Positions 24,931-32,688 of a stretch of 48,399 bases of DNA are shown here, piece after piece. Positions within the stretch are counted from its first letter, which is position 1. Each line of letters begins with the position of its first letter. The notes under the pieces are model-generated. The model saw only the letters and a program-made list of their open reading frames with translations. It did not search any database and was not told where the DNA came from. The stretch lies in NCBI GenBank assembly GCA_934692905.1, contig CAKUUM010000010.1, forward strand, positions 1-48,399, in the 5' to 3' direction. Origin of the DNA: an uncultured Bacteroidales bacterium (lineage in GTDB: Bacteria > Bacteroidota > Bacteroidia > Bacteroidales > Paludibacteraceae). The position numbers and the translations under genes were made by a program.

Positions 24931-25354
24931 CATCTACCACTATGTGCGGGACAGCGTGGTGGTGTATGTCGGGGACGCGGACGCCCTCGTCCGCGGTTTG
25001 TGTACGAAACAGGGTACCCTCTCGTCCGTGGATAGGCATACAGTTCGTCCCGAACTGACCGCGGACGAGAGAGCACCCCGTTTCGCCCACGGGCTTACGG
25101 GGACCCCGCAGGGCGTCCGCGTCCCCGGCAGCGGCGTCTGCGGCGGCAGTATAGAGCGGTATCATACCGAGTATCGCGAACGGGTGGTCACACGTATTGA
25201 CACCGTCTATATGGACCGCGAAGTGCAGGTACAACTCCCGCCCGAACGGTACGTGCCACGGGCGGTGCGCTGGCTGGCTTGGACCGGCGCGGTGGCGATA
25301 ATACTACTGGTGCTGTTCACAGCACTGCGAATCGTATGGCGGCTACGCAGGTAG
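24773..25354 (+). CDS. Unimolecular-spanin-like lipoprotein with C-terminal membrane anchor
   Basis: A 193-residue protein with a signal ending in a clear lipobox (L-T-S-G-C, Cys28) and a single C-terminal membrane segment (about 167-188, GAVAIILLVLFTALRIVW) with a basic end. An outer-membrane lipid anchor plus an inner-membrane segment joined by a periplasmic stretch is the plan of u-spanins, which fuse the two membranes at the end of phage lysis. Bases 24773-24930 overlap the DUF5675 gene in a different frame; overlapping genes are also typical of spanin loci. The periplasmic part was enlarged by two GC-rich repeats (24971-24998 and 25041-25131) read in frame. A plain lipoprotein is the alternative. 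Confidence 0.6.
   Translation: MKPSIWKSATLRLPLPCMILLVLLTSGCATSKRSASGRTTTATTRTNCQRQDSIYHYVRDSVVVYVGDADALVRGLCTKQGTLSSVDRHTVRPELTADERAPRFAHGLTGTPQGVRVPGSGVCGGSIERYHTEYRERVVTRIDTVYMDREVQVQLPPERYVPRAVRWLAWTGAVAIILLVLFTALRIVWRLRR
24971..24998 (-). repeat. GCGGACGAGGGCGTCCGC palindrome inside the spanin-like gene
   Basis: Reverse-orientation copy of the palindrome at 40570-40619 and 23303-23334; it encodes part of GDADALVRG. Confidence 0.75.
25041..25131 (+). repeat. Long copy of the GC-rich dispersed repeat inside the spanin-like gene
   Basis: Begins CAGTTCGTCCCGAACTGACC and ends GGCGTCCGCGTCCCCGGCAG, matching 40570-40619, but with about 40 extra bases in the middle that resemble 6423-6470. It is read in frame as about 30 residues. 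Confidence 0.8.
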
Positions 25355-25367
25355 TTGCCATACGCTG

Positions 25368-25399
25368 TTTGTGTATGTGGAAAAGTTTTTGTAACTTTG
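25368..25399 (+). promoter_or_regulatory. Bacteroidetes-type promoter of the nitroreductase gene
   Basis: TTTG (25368-25371), 20 bases, TAACTTTG (25392-25399): exact. The transcript would begin near 25406 and carry the whole AGRGRKT repeat as a leader of about 170 bases. Confidence 0.88.
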
Positions 25400-25410
25400 C
25401 GGGTTTTTTA

Positions 25411-25579
25411 GAGAGTAGGGATTAGAGATTAGGGGATAGAGATTAGGGGATAGAGATTAGGGGGTAGAGATTAGGGGGTAGGGAGTAGAGATTAGGGAGT
25501 AGAGAGTAGGGAGTAGAGAGTAGGGGGTAGGGATTAGAGGGTAGGGAGTAGAGATTTAGATAATTAGAGATTTAGAGAT
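25411..25579 (+). repeat. AGRGRKT heptad repeat forming the nitroreductase leader
   Basis: About 20 units with a 7-bp period, mainly AGAGATT, AGGGGAT, AGGGGGT, AGGGAGT and AGAGAGT, all purine-rich on the plus strand and running to the ATG at 25580. Runs of 3-5 G at regular spacing could form G-quadruplexes in RNA. Confidence 0.9.
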
Positions 25580-26086
25580 ATGACAGATTTTGAGACTTTG
25601 TGCCGCGTACGGCGGTCCATACGGAAATACACCGACCAGAAGGTGGAACGGGAGAAATTGGACTATATATTAAGGTGCGCCCTGATGTCACCGTCGGGCA
25701 AGCGGCTGAACCCGTGGGAGTTCTACGTGGTGACGGACCGCGAAGCGCTCCGCCAGATGGCAGGTTGCCGGACCTATGGCAGCGGTATGTTCGAGACCGC
25801 CCAAGCCGCCATCGTCGTAGCCCTGGACGCCTCGCTGACCGACACCTGGCAGAGCGACGGCGCTATAGCCGCACAGAACATATGGCTGGCAGCCGCCGAC
25901 CAAGGGTTGGGCGCATGCTGGTGCCAGGTCTATCAGCGCGAAGGGGCGGAGGAACTGGTGAAACGGCTGGCAGACATACCGGAGAACCTGACAGTGCTCT
26001 GCGTGATGTCGCTCGGATACAAGGACGAGGACAGGAAAATGTACGACCCCGACAAACTGCCGTACCAGAAGGTGCATTTTAGTTGA
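25580..26086 (+). CDS. Nitroreductase family protein
   Basis: FMN-dependent NAD(P)H oxidoreductase of the nitroreductase family, cytoplasmic. The 168 residues are typical of the short subgroup. The N-terminal R-R-S-I-R-K-Y (residues 11-17) is the FMN phosphate-binding motif; SPSGKRLNPWEFYVV, GAIAAQNIWLAAADQGLGAC (the long helix and CW turn) and CVMSLGYKDE follow in order. The physiological substrate (quinone, flavin or nitro compound) cannot be read from sequence. It has its own promoter and a long repeat-rich leader, and is separated from pdxA by a short GTTGAGAG/AGAGTTT repeat. Confidence 0.94.
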   Translation: MTDFETLCRVRRSIRKYTDQKVEREKLDYILRCALMSPSGKRLNPWEFYVVTDREALRQMAGCRTYGSGMFETAQAAIVVALDASLTDTWQSDGAIAAQNIWLAAADQGLGACWCQVYQREGAEELVKRLADIPENLTVLCVMSLGYKDEDRKMYDPDKLPYQKVHFS

Positions 26087-26159
26087 GAGTTGAGAGTTTA
26101 GAGTTTAGTGCAGTTTAGAGTTTAGGGATTAGAGATTAGAGATATTAGAGATATTAGAT
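26087..26159 (+). repeat. AGAGTTT heptad-type repeat before pdxA
   Basis: Words GTTGAGA, GTTTAGA, GTTTAGG, GATTAGA and GATATTA with near 7-bp spacing fill the gap between the nitroreductase stop and the pdxA ATG. Confidence 0.8.
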
Positions 26160-27371
26160 ATGAGACCGACAATAGCAATAACGGCGGGTGACATCAACGG
26201 CGTAGGGTATGAAGTGATACTCAAGAGCCTGATAGACCCGCATATCAGTGAGATATGCCGTGCGGTGGTGTACGGCAACGCCAAGATGGCGCACTACCAC
26301 GCCATGACGATGGACAGCGAGTTCCACGGGCTGTCGTTCAACGTGATAGACGACCCGAAACAGGCCAAAGACGGGCGCATCAATATCATCAACTGCTACG
26401 GCGACGAGACCATGGCTGCGCTAGGGCAGTCCACGCCGGAGGCGGGGCAGGCAGCCCTGCAGAGCCTGCAACGCGCCTGCCAGGACCTGCAGCAGGGGCT
26501 GGTGGACGCATTGGTGACCGCACCTATCAACAAGGACAATATCCAGTGCGACGCCTTCCGCTTCTCGGGGCACACGGAGTACCTGACGAAGTATTTCGGT
26601 CAGGGCGAGAGCCTGATGATGATGCTCAGCGACCGTATGCGGGTGGCGCTGGTGTGCAACCATACGCCGATAGCCGAGGTGGCGGAGACCGTGACGGAGG
26701 AGCGCATCCTGGCGAAACTGAAGGTGCTGAACGAGAGCCTGAAGAACGACTTTTCGATAGAGAAACCGCGTATCGCCGTGCTGGCGCTGAACCCGCATGC
26801 GGGGGATAACGGACTGATAGGCACGGAGGAAGAGACGGTGATAGCACCCGCCATCCGCAAGGCGAACGAGGAGAATATATGGGCGTTCGGTCCGTATGCC
26901 GCCGACGGGTTCTTCGGTGCGGGGCAGTACGTGCATTTCGATGCCGTGCTGGCGATGTACCACGACCAAGGGCTGGCGCCCTTCAAGGCATTGGATATGA
27001 GCGGAGTGAACTATACGGCGGGTCTGCGTATCGTGCGCACCTCGCCCGACCACGGTACGGCGTACGACATCGCTGGGCAGAACCAGGCCGACGCGGAGAG
27101 CATGCTGCACGCCATCTATGCCGCCATCGACATCCTGCAACGGAGGCAGGAGAACGCCGAACTGAAAGCCAACCCGCTGCCGTTTGTCCCGCGTGAGGAC
27201 AAGCGCGAACGCAGAGAATACACTCCGATACCGCCGAAACGCGAGCATACGCCTGCGGCAACGGAACCGGCGGCGGCTCAGGAAGAACCTGCTACGACTC
27301 CGGAAGAACCCGTGGAGGAAGAAGTGCAAGTGGAAGTAGAAGAAGAAATAATCGAAGATAATGACAAGTAA
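26160..27371 (+). CDS. pdxA: 4-hydroxythreonine-4-phosphate dehydrogenase with acidic C-terminal extension
   Basis: Oxidises 4-phosphohydroxy-L-threonine in the DXP-dependent pyridoxal phosphate pathway; cytoplasmic, metal-dependent. The metal ligands are H168 (CNHTP), H213 (NPHAGD) and H268 (MYHDQG); FSGHTEYL and TSPDHGTAYDIAG are further family blocks. The core ends near residue 342. An extra 60 residues follow, first basic (VPREDKRERREY), then Pro/Thr/Ala, then almost all Glu/Val (PEEPVEEEVQVEVEEEIIED). Usual length is about 330-365, so at 403 this is long. The last 11 bases overlap alaS, suggesting coupled translation. Whether the tail is translated fully and what it does is not known; it could be low-complexity spread. 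Confidence 0.94.
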   Translation: MRPTIAITAGDINGVGYEVILKSLIDPHISEICRAVVYGNAKMAHYHAMTMDSEFHGLSFNVIDDPKQAKDGRINIINCYGDETMAALGQSTPEAGQAALQSLQRACQDLQQGLVDALVTAPINKDNIQCDAFRFSGHTEYLTKYFGQGESLMMMLSDRMRVALVCNHTPIAEVAETVTEERILAKLKVLNESLKNDFSIEKPRIAVLALNPHAGDNGLIGTEEETVIAPAIRKANEENIWAFGPYAADGFFGAGQYVHFDAVLAMYHDQGLAPFKALDMSGVNYTAGLRIVRTSPDHGTAYDIAGQNQADAESMLHAIYAAIDILQRRQENAELKANPLPFVPREDKRERREYTPIPPKREHTPAATEPAAAQEEPATTPEEPVEEEVQVEVEEEIIEDNDK

Positions 27372-29955
27372 AGAAATCAGACAATCCTTTCTGGATTTTA
27401 TGGCGGGCAAAGGGCACCATATCGTCCCCTCGGCTCCTATGGTTATCAAAGATGACCCGACGCTGATGTTCACCAACGCCGGTATGAACCCGTGGAAGGG
27501 TATCATCCTGGGCAACGACCCTATCAAATATCCCCGTGTGGCTGACTCGCAGAAGTGCCTCCGCGTGAGCGGCAAGCACAACGACCTGGAGGAGGTCGGA
27601 CACGATACGTACCACCACACGATGTTCGAGATGCTCGGCAACTGGTCGTTCGGCGACTACTTCAAAGAGGGCGCCATCGACTTCGCGTGGGAGTACATCG
27701 TCGATGTGCTGCATATCGACCCCAAGAACCTCTATGCCACCGTGTTCGAGGGCTCGCCCGCCGAGGGACTGGAGCGCGACAACGAGGCGGCGGCTATCTG
27801 GGCGAAACACCTGCCCGCCGACCATATCCTCGAGGGCAACAAGCACGACAACTTCTGGGAGATGGGCGATACCGGTCCCTGCGGTCCGTGCTCCGAGATT
27901 CACGTGGACAGCCGTACGGAGGAGGAGAAAGCCGCTGTGCCCGGGCGTGAGTTGGTCAACAAAGACCACCCGCAGGTGATTGAGATATGGAACCTCGTGT
28001 TCATGCAATACAACCGCAAGGCGGACGGCTCGCTTGAGGGGCTGCCCAACAAGGTGATTGATACGGGTATGGGTTTTGAGCGCCTCGTGCGCACCCTGCA
28101 GGGAAAGCAGTCCAACTACGACACCGATGTCTTCCAGCCCATGCTCCGCAAGATTGGCGAGATATGCGGTTGCGAATACGGCAAGGACGAGAAGACCGAC
28201 ATCGCCATGCGTGTCATTGCCGACCATATACGTACTATCGCGTTTGCCATCACCGACGGGCAGTTGCCCAGCAACGAGAAAGCGGGCTACGTCATCCGTC
28301 GTATCCTCCGCCGTGCGGTGCGCTACGGCTATACGTTCCTCGGTCAGAGGGAGGCGTTCATGTACCGCCTGGTACCGCAACTCATCGAGGATATGGGCGA
28401 TGCCTATCCCGAACTGCGCAAGCAGGAGCAGCAGATTATCCCCGTTATCAAGAGCGAGGAAGAGGCGTTCCTCCGTACGCTCGACAAGGGTATCTCCCTG
28501 CTCGACAAACTGATGCGCGAAGCCAAAGGCAAAGAGATTTCGGGTGTGGATGTCTTCACGCTGAAAGATACCTACGGTTTCCCGCTCGACCTCACCGAGT
28601 TGATTCTCCGTGAGAACGGGTTTACCACCAACGAGGAGGAATACAACCGCGCGTTGGAGCACCAGAAAGAGATGGGACGCTCCGCCAACAAGCAGGACCT
28701 CGGCGACTGGGTTGTCCTCCGCGAGGGCGACACCGAGTTTGTCGGCTACGATACCCTTGAGGTCGAGACCCAAGTGCTGCGCTACCGCAAGGTGAGCCAG
28801 AAGGGCAAGGAGTTCTACCAGATTGTGCTTGCCAAGACGCCTTTCTATGCCGAGATGGGCGGTCAGGTAGGCGATACGGGTTCGCTCGGTACGGCGCGTA
28901 TCATCGACACCAAGCGCGAGAACAACCTCGCCGTGCATATCTGCACCGAGTTGCCCGACGCCATCGAGCAGCCGCTGGTGGCCAAAGTGGATGCCGACCG
29001 CCGTCAGGCTATCGCTTGCAACCACACCTGCACCCATATCCTCCACTATGCGCTCCGCACCGTCCTCGGGCAGCACGTGGAGCAGAAGGGCAGTCTCGTT
29101 ACGCCCGACTCGCTCCGTTTCGACTTTTCGCATTATCAGAAAGTTACCCCCGAGGAACTGCGTGAGGTGGAGCGTCTGGCGAACCAATTCATCCGTATGG
29201 ACTACGCCCTCGAGGAGAGCCGCCATACCCCTATCGCCAAAGCGCGTGAGATGGGTGCGATGGCGCTGTTCGGCGAGAAATACGGCGACGATGTGCGCGT
29301 CATCAAATACGGTCCGTCTATCGAGTTGTGCGGCGGTTGCCACGTGTCGTCCACCGGCCGTATCGGTTCGGTGCGTATCCTGATGGAGACCAGTGTCGCT
29401 GCGGGTGTTCGCCGTATCGAGGCGGTTACTGCCGCCAAGGTGGACGAACTCTATTTCGCCCAGCAGGATATGCTTGCCAACCTCCGCGGGTTGCTCAACA
29501 ATGCCCCCGATTTGGCAGGTGCCGTGCAGAAAGCCGTTGCCGAGAATGCAGGGCTCAAGAAAGAGATTGAGAACTATATGGCGGAGAAATTAGAGCAGTA
29601 CCGCGACCGTCTCATTGAGCGTGCCGAGGACTACAACGGCATCAAACTCGTCCGCGTGCAGGGCAATGTGCAGCCCGATATGATTCGCGGCGTGCTGCCC
29701 CTCCTGCGCGGCAAGTTTACCGATGTACGCTTTGCCGTGGTCGGTGCCACCGAGTGGGAAGGCAAACCGATGATTTCCGTCTTCCTCTCGCAGCCGTTGG
29801 TGGACGCAGGTCTCCATGCCGGTCAGATGATTAAGTCGGCAGCCAAGCATATCCAGGGCGGTGGCGGCGGACAGCCGTGGATGGCTACAGCCGGCGGCAG
29901 GAACGCCGACGGTCTGCCTGCCGCATTGGACGAATTGCTGGGGGCGCTGCATTGA
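27361..29955 (+). CDS. alaS: Alanyl-tRNA synthetase
   Basis: Charges tRNA-Ala with alanine and edits mis-charged serine or glycine; cytoplasmic. The 864 residues match the full-length bacterial enzyme. The catalytic domain starts SFLDFMAGKGHHIVPSAPMV and contains LMFTNAGMNPWKGIILG. The editing domain has the zinc set H555-xxx-H559 (NHTCTH) and C657-xxx-H661 (CGGCH). The C-Ala domain ends GGGGGQPWMATAGG. The ATG lies 11 bases inside the end of pdxA. Its TGA overlaps the presumed TTG start of the GtrA-like gene. Confidence 0.98.
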   Translation: MTSKEIRQSFLDFMAGKGHHIVPSAPMVIKDDPTLMFTNAGMNPWKGIILGNDPIKYPRVADSQKCLRVSGKHNDLEEVGHDTYHHTMFEMLGNWSFGDYFKEGAIDFAWEYIVDVLHIDPKNLYATVFEGSPAEGLERDNEAAAIWAKHLPADHILEGNKHDNFWEMGDTGPCGPCSEIHVDSRTEEEKAAVPGRELVNKDHPQVIEIWNLVFMQYNRKADGSLEGLPNKVIDTGMGFERLVRTLQGKQSNYDTDVFQPMLRKIGEICGCEYGKDEKTDIAMRVIADHIRTIAFAITDGQLPSNEKAGYVIRRILRRAVRYGYTFLGQREAFMYRLVPQLIEDMGDAYPELRKQEQQIIPVIKSEEEAFLRTLDKGISLLDKLMREAKGKEISGVDVFTLKDTYGFPLDLTELILRENGFTTNEEEYNRALEHQKEMGRSANKQDLGDWVVLREGDTEFVGYDTLEVETQVLRYRKVSQKGKEFYQIVLAKTPFYAEMGGQVGDTGSLGTARIIDTKRENNLAVHICTELPDAIEQPLVAKVDADRRQAIACNHTCTHILHYALRTVLGQHVEQKGSLVTPDSLRFDFSHYQKVTPEELREVERLANQFIRMDYALEESRHTPIAKAREMGAMALFGEKYGDDVRVIKYGPSIELCGGCHVSSTGRIGSVRILMETSVAAGVRRIEAVTAAKVDELYFAQQDMLANLRGLLNNAPDLAGAVQKAVAENAGLKKEIENYMAEKLEQYRDRLIERAEDYNGIKLVRVQGNVQPDMIRGVLPLLRGKFTDVRFAVVGATEWEGKPMISVFLSQPLVDAGLHAGQMIKSAAKHIQGGGGGQPWMATAGGRNADGLPAALDELLGALH

Positions 29956-30386
29956 AAACACTGACGCGGCGTTTGCCGGAGAAATATCGTTCTGCAGTCC
30001 GTTTCGTATGCGTGGGCGCATTCGGAACGGGCTTGCAGTATGGCATATACTACGGCTTTCTGGCGCTGTTCGACCGCTGCTGCCCCGAGTTGGGCATCCG
30101 CGTGACGCTGGCATTCACCATCGGGTTCGTGATAGAGATGATTAGCAACTACCTGCTGACCAGTTTCTACACTTTCGGCACGCACCCGAACCTGAAGAAC
30201 GCCAGCGGGTTCCTGCTGGGACGCGGGGTGAACTATGTGCTGCAACTGATGTTCCTGCACCTTATTATATATATAGGTCTGTCGGAGGAACTGTCGGGTA
30301 TCATAGCCATCGTGCTGGCGGGGATAATCAACTATTTCGTGCTGGTGCCGTTCTACAAAAAGAAGAAATCGCCTAAACAAGACTGA
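29952..30386 (+). CDS. GtrA-like small membrane protein
   Basis: A 144-residue protein with four membrane segments: VRFVCVGAFGTGLQYGIYYG, the LAFTIGFVIEMISNYLLT segment, MFLHLIIYIGLS and IIAIVLAGIINYFVL. The motif N-Y-L-L-T-S-F-Y-T-F in the second loop is characteristic of the GtrA family, whose members are proposed to flip or carry polyprenyl-linked glucose for surface polysaccharides. No ATG lies near the N-terminus; TTG at 29952 within TTGA, overlapping the alaS stop, gives KTLTRRLPEKYRSAVRF and is the best start. An upstream in-frame ATG at 29877 would add 25 residues read from inside alaS. It is followed after 2 bases by guanine deaminase. Confidence 0.85.
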   Translation: MKTLTRRLPEKYRSAVRFVCVGAFGTGLQYGIYYGFLALFDRCCPELGIRVTLAFTIGFVIEMISNYLLTSFYTFGTHPNLKNASGFLLGRGVNYVLQLMFLHLIIYIGLSEELSGIIAIVLAGIINYFVLVPFYKKKKSPKQD

Positions 30387-30388
30387 CT

Positions 30389-31678
30389 ATGAACATCTAC
30401 AAAGCGAATATCCTGCATACGCCCCTGCCACAGGCATTTGAGGTGATAGAGGGCGGATATGTGGTGGTGGACGACGACGGATATATCGTCCATGCAGGCA
30501 AGCGTGTCCCTGCCAAGTACAAGGGGTTGGCGGTGACGGACTTCGGCGATGCGCTGCTCATTCCCGCGGTGAACGATATGCACGTGCATGCGCCGCAGTA
30601 CCGCAATATGGGCATCGCGATGGACGAGGAACTCATCCCGTGGCTGAACAACTACACCTTCCCCGAGGAGGCGCGTTTCAGGGATATGCACTATGCCTAT
30701 GCGGTTTATACGCGGTTTGTACATGACTTGTGGCTCAACGGCACGATGCGTGCGTCGGTGTTCGCTACGAGCGATGCGCCGTCGTCGCTGCTGCTGTGCC
30801 ACCTCTTCCATGAGGCGGGCTTGGGCGGAAATATAGGTCTCGTGGCGATGGACAGGAACTGCCCGAAGGCCCTGCAAGTGCCTCACCGGCGCTATGCGAT
30901 GGAGATGATGCAGTTTGCCATGGCTATGAATGAGTACCCGCTGGTAAATCCCATCCTGACGCCGCGTTTCATCCCTGCCTGCTCGCCGGACCTGCTGTGG
31001 ACCATCGGCAAGATGGCGCAAGAGACCGGCATGCCGGTGCAGTCGCACCTGAGCGAGAACCGCTCGGAGATAGCGTGGGTGCGCGAGTTGGAACCCGAGA
31101 GCACCTGCTACGGCGATGCATACCGCCGCTACGGGCTGTTCGGACAGACACCCACGCTGATGGCGCACTGCTGCTACACCGAGGGCAGGGAGTTGGAACT
31201 GATGCAGAGCAACCGTGTGATGGTGGTGCATTGTCCGACCTCCAACTGCAATCTCGGTTCGGGGATTGCGCCCGTGCGCACGTTCCTGCAGCACGGGATA
31301 CCCGTTTCGCTGGGGTCGGACATATCGGGCGGGCACAGCCTCAGCATATTCCGCGTGATGCAATATGCGCTGCAGATGAGCAAGTTGCAGTATGCGCGTA
31401 GCGAAGGCAAGATGCCGTTCCTGACGCTGCCCGAGGTGTTCTTTATGGCAACGCGGACGGGCTTCAGCGGCGTGGGGGCGATATCCAAGGGGTATGCCTT
31501 CGATGCGCTGGTGATAGATGATTCGGCGCTGAATGCGGTGGACACGGCACACGGCATGAAGCCCTACACGCTGCAGCAGCGTCTGGAGCGATACATCTAC
31601 CTCGGCGACGACCGACAGATAACGCACCGTTTCTGCCAGGGTCGTGACCTGCCGGAACCCGTGTTCAAGTGGGAGTAA
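30389..31678 (+). CDS. guaD: Guanine deaminase
   Basis: Amidohydrolase that turns guanine into xanthine and ammonia; cytoplasmic purine salvage or catabolism. The 429 residues carry the metal-dependent amidohydrolase set: H65-x-H67 in NDMHVHAPQY, H220 and E223 in QSHLSENRSE, H260 in MAHCCY, and D311 in SLGSDISGG. The MHVHAPQY and SHLSEN blocks are typical of guanine rather than cytosine or adenine deaminases. It begins 2 bases after the GtrA-like gene, suggesting one transcript with pdxA-alaS-gtrA despite unrelated functions. Confidence 0.93.
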   Translation: MNIYKANILHTPLPQAFEVIEGGYVVVDDDGYIVHAGKRVPAKYKGLAVTDFGDALLIPAVNDMHVHAPQYRNMGIAMDEELIPWLNNYTFPEEARFRDMHYAYAVYTRFVHDLWLNGTMRASVFATSDAPSSLLLCHLFHEAGLGGNIGLVAMDRNCPKALQVPHRRYAMEMMQFAMAMNEYPLVNPILTPRFIPACSPDLLWTIGKMAQETGMPVQSHLSENRSEIAWVRELEPESTCYGDAYRRYGLFGQTPTLMAHCCYTEGRELELMQSNRVMVVHCPTSNCNLGSGIAPVRTFLQHGIPVSLGSDISGGHSLSIFRVMQYALQMSKLQYARSEGKMPFLTLPEVFFMATRTGFSGVGAISKGYAFDALVIDDSALNAVDTAHGMKPYTLQQRLERYIYLGDDRQITHRFCQGRDLPEPVFKWE

Positions 31679-31729
31679 GGAATAAGGAGTTGCAACTATT
31701 GTGTGGCAAATGGGACAATACATAAAATC

Positions 31730-31772
31730 TTCAAATAAATCGTACATCGTAAATAATTAAATCGTAAATACT
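31730..31772 (+). repeat. CGTAAAT-type words before the lipoate ligase gene
   Basis: AAATCGTACATCGTAAATAA and AAATCGTAAATACT run to the ATG at 31773, the same vocabulary as 23874-24360. Confidence 0.75.
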
Positions 31773-32516
31773 ATGGTTCATATTTTTTCTCCGGAAAACA
31801 AGCGCCTTGTTTGGTACCTCGCAATGGAAGAGTACTTGGCGCAGAAAGTGGCAGACAAGGACATCTTTTTCTCGTGGATTGTCTCGCCGACCGTTATTTT
31901 TGGCCGTCACCAGGTGATGGAAGACGAGGTGAACATCCCCTTCTGCCGTGAACACGGCGTGGCTACCTACCGCCGCAAGAGCGGGGGAGGGTGCGTGTAT
32001 GCCGACCGCGGCAACCTGATGCTGAGTTACATCACGCCCGATACGCACAGCGAGGCGGTGTTCCAGCGCTATCTGGACATCATGTCCGATGCCCTGCGCG
32101 GACTGGGTTTTCCAGCGGTGAAGTCGGAGCACAACGACATCCTGATAGACGGGCACAAGGTCTCCGGCAATGCCTGCTATGCGCTGCCGACGGGCACGAT
32201 AGTGCATGGCACGCTGCTCTACAACGTGGATTTCGGCGCTCTACAGCAGGCGATTACGCCCTCCAAGGAGAAACTCGCCAAGCACGGCGTGCAGTCGGTG
32301 CGCCAGCGTGTGGGCAATCTGGTGGACCTGCGCAACGAGATACCCGGCTTCGCGGAGCACTCCAATGCCGTTGCCATGCAGAGCATCGAGAACATTGCCG
32401 CGTATTTCGGCAATACCCTTTGTGACGAGGCACGCCACCTCACGCCCGAGGAGATGGCAGGCATCAATGCCATCGAGCAGACGTACCTCGACCCGGCGTT
32501 TATCGCAGGCAAGTAG
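31773..32516 (+). CDS. lplA: Lipoate-protein ligase A-like protein
   Basis: BPL/LplA/LipB family enzyme that attaches lipoate to lipoyl domains of 2-oxoacid dehydrogenases or glycine cleavage H protein. The 247 residues contain RRKSGGGCVYAD (67-78, the substrate-binding RRxSGGG loop), the catalytic lysine K129 in DGHKVSGNA and the following HGTLLYNVDF. A separate accessory lipoate domain is reduced (about 80 residues, EKLAKHGVQSVRQRVGNL), as in short LplA types. No lipoylated-protein gene is adjacent. Confidence 0.92.
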   Translation: MVHIFSPENKRLVWYLAMEEYLAQKVADKDIFFSWIVSPTVIFGRHQVMEDEVNIPFCREHGVATYRRKSGGGCVYADRGNLMLSYITPDTHSEAVFQRYLDIMSDALRGLGFPAVKSEHNDILIDGHKVSGNACYALPTGTIVHGTLLYNVDFGALQQAITPSKEKLAKHGVQSVRQRVGNLVDLRNEIPGFAEHSNAVAMQSIENIAAYFGNTLCDEARHLTPEEMAGINAIEQTYLDPAFIAGK

Positions 32517-32688
32517 AGGGGGACAATATCCATTAATGACCATATAAAGGACCATAAAAACAGGTCTCCGTGAATAGCCGCTGATTTGTCGTTAATTTGT
32601 CAGACTCTGCCATGCCTTCTGTTATAGGATAGTTATGGGATAATTATAGGATAGTTACAATGTAAATGAGACACATCATATACAGGAA
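32517..32688. repeat. Intergenic word repeats before the YhcG-like gene
   Basis: Contains ACCATATAAAGGACCATAAA and a run of ATAGGATAGTTAT, GGGATAATT and ATAGGATAGTTAC words with near 7-bp spacing (32624-32660). No promoter with correct spacing was found. Confidence 0.65.

Noticed and set aside
25411..25579. A CRISPR array or telomere-like repeat.
   Set aside because: The period is 7 bp with degenerate units and no spacers; it is a leader repeat.
27292..29343. A 683-codon open frame on the minus strand opposite alaS.
   Set aside because: It mirrors alaS codon structure; alaS motifs are complete and the antisense product resembles nothing.
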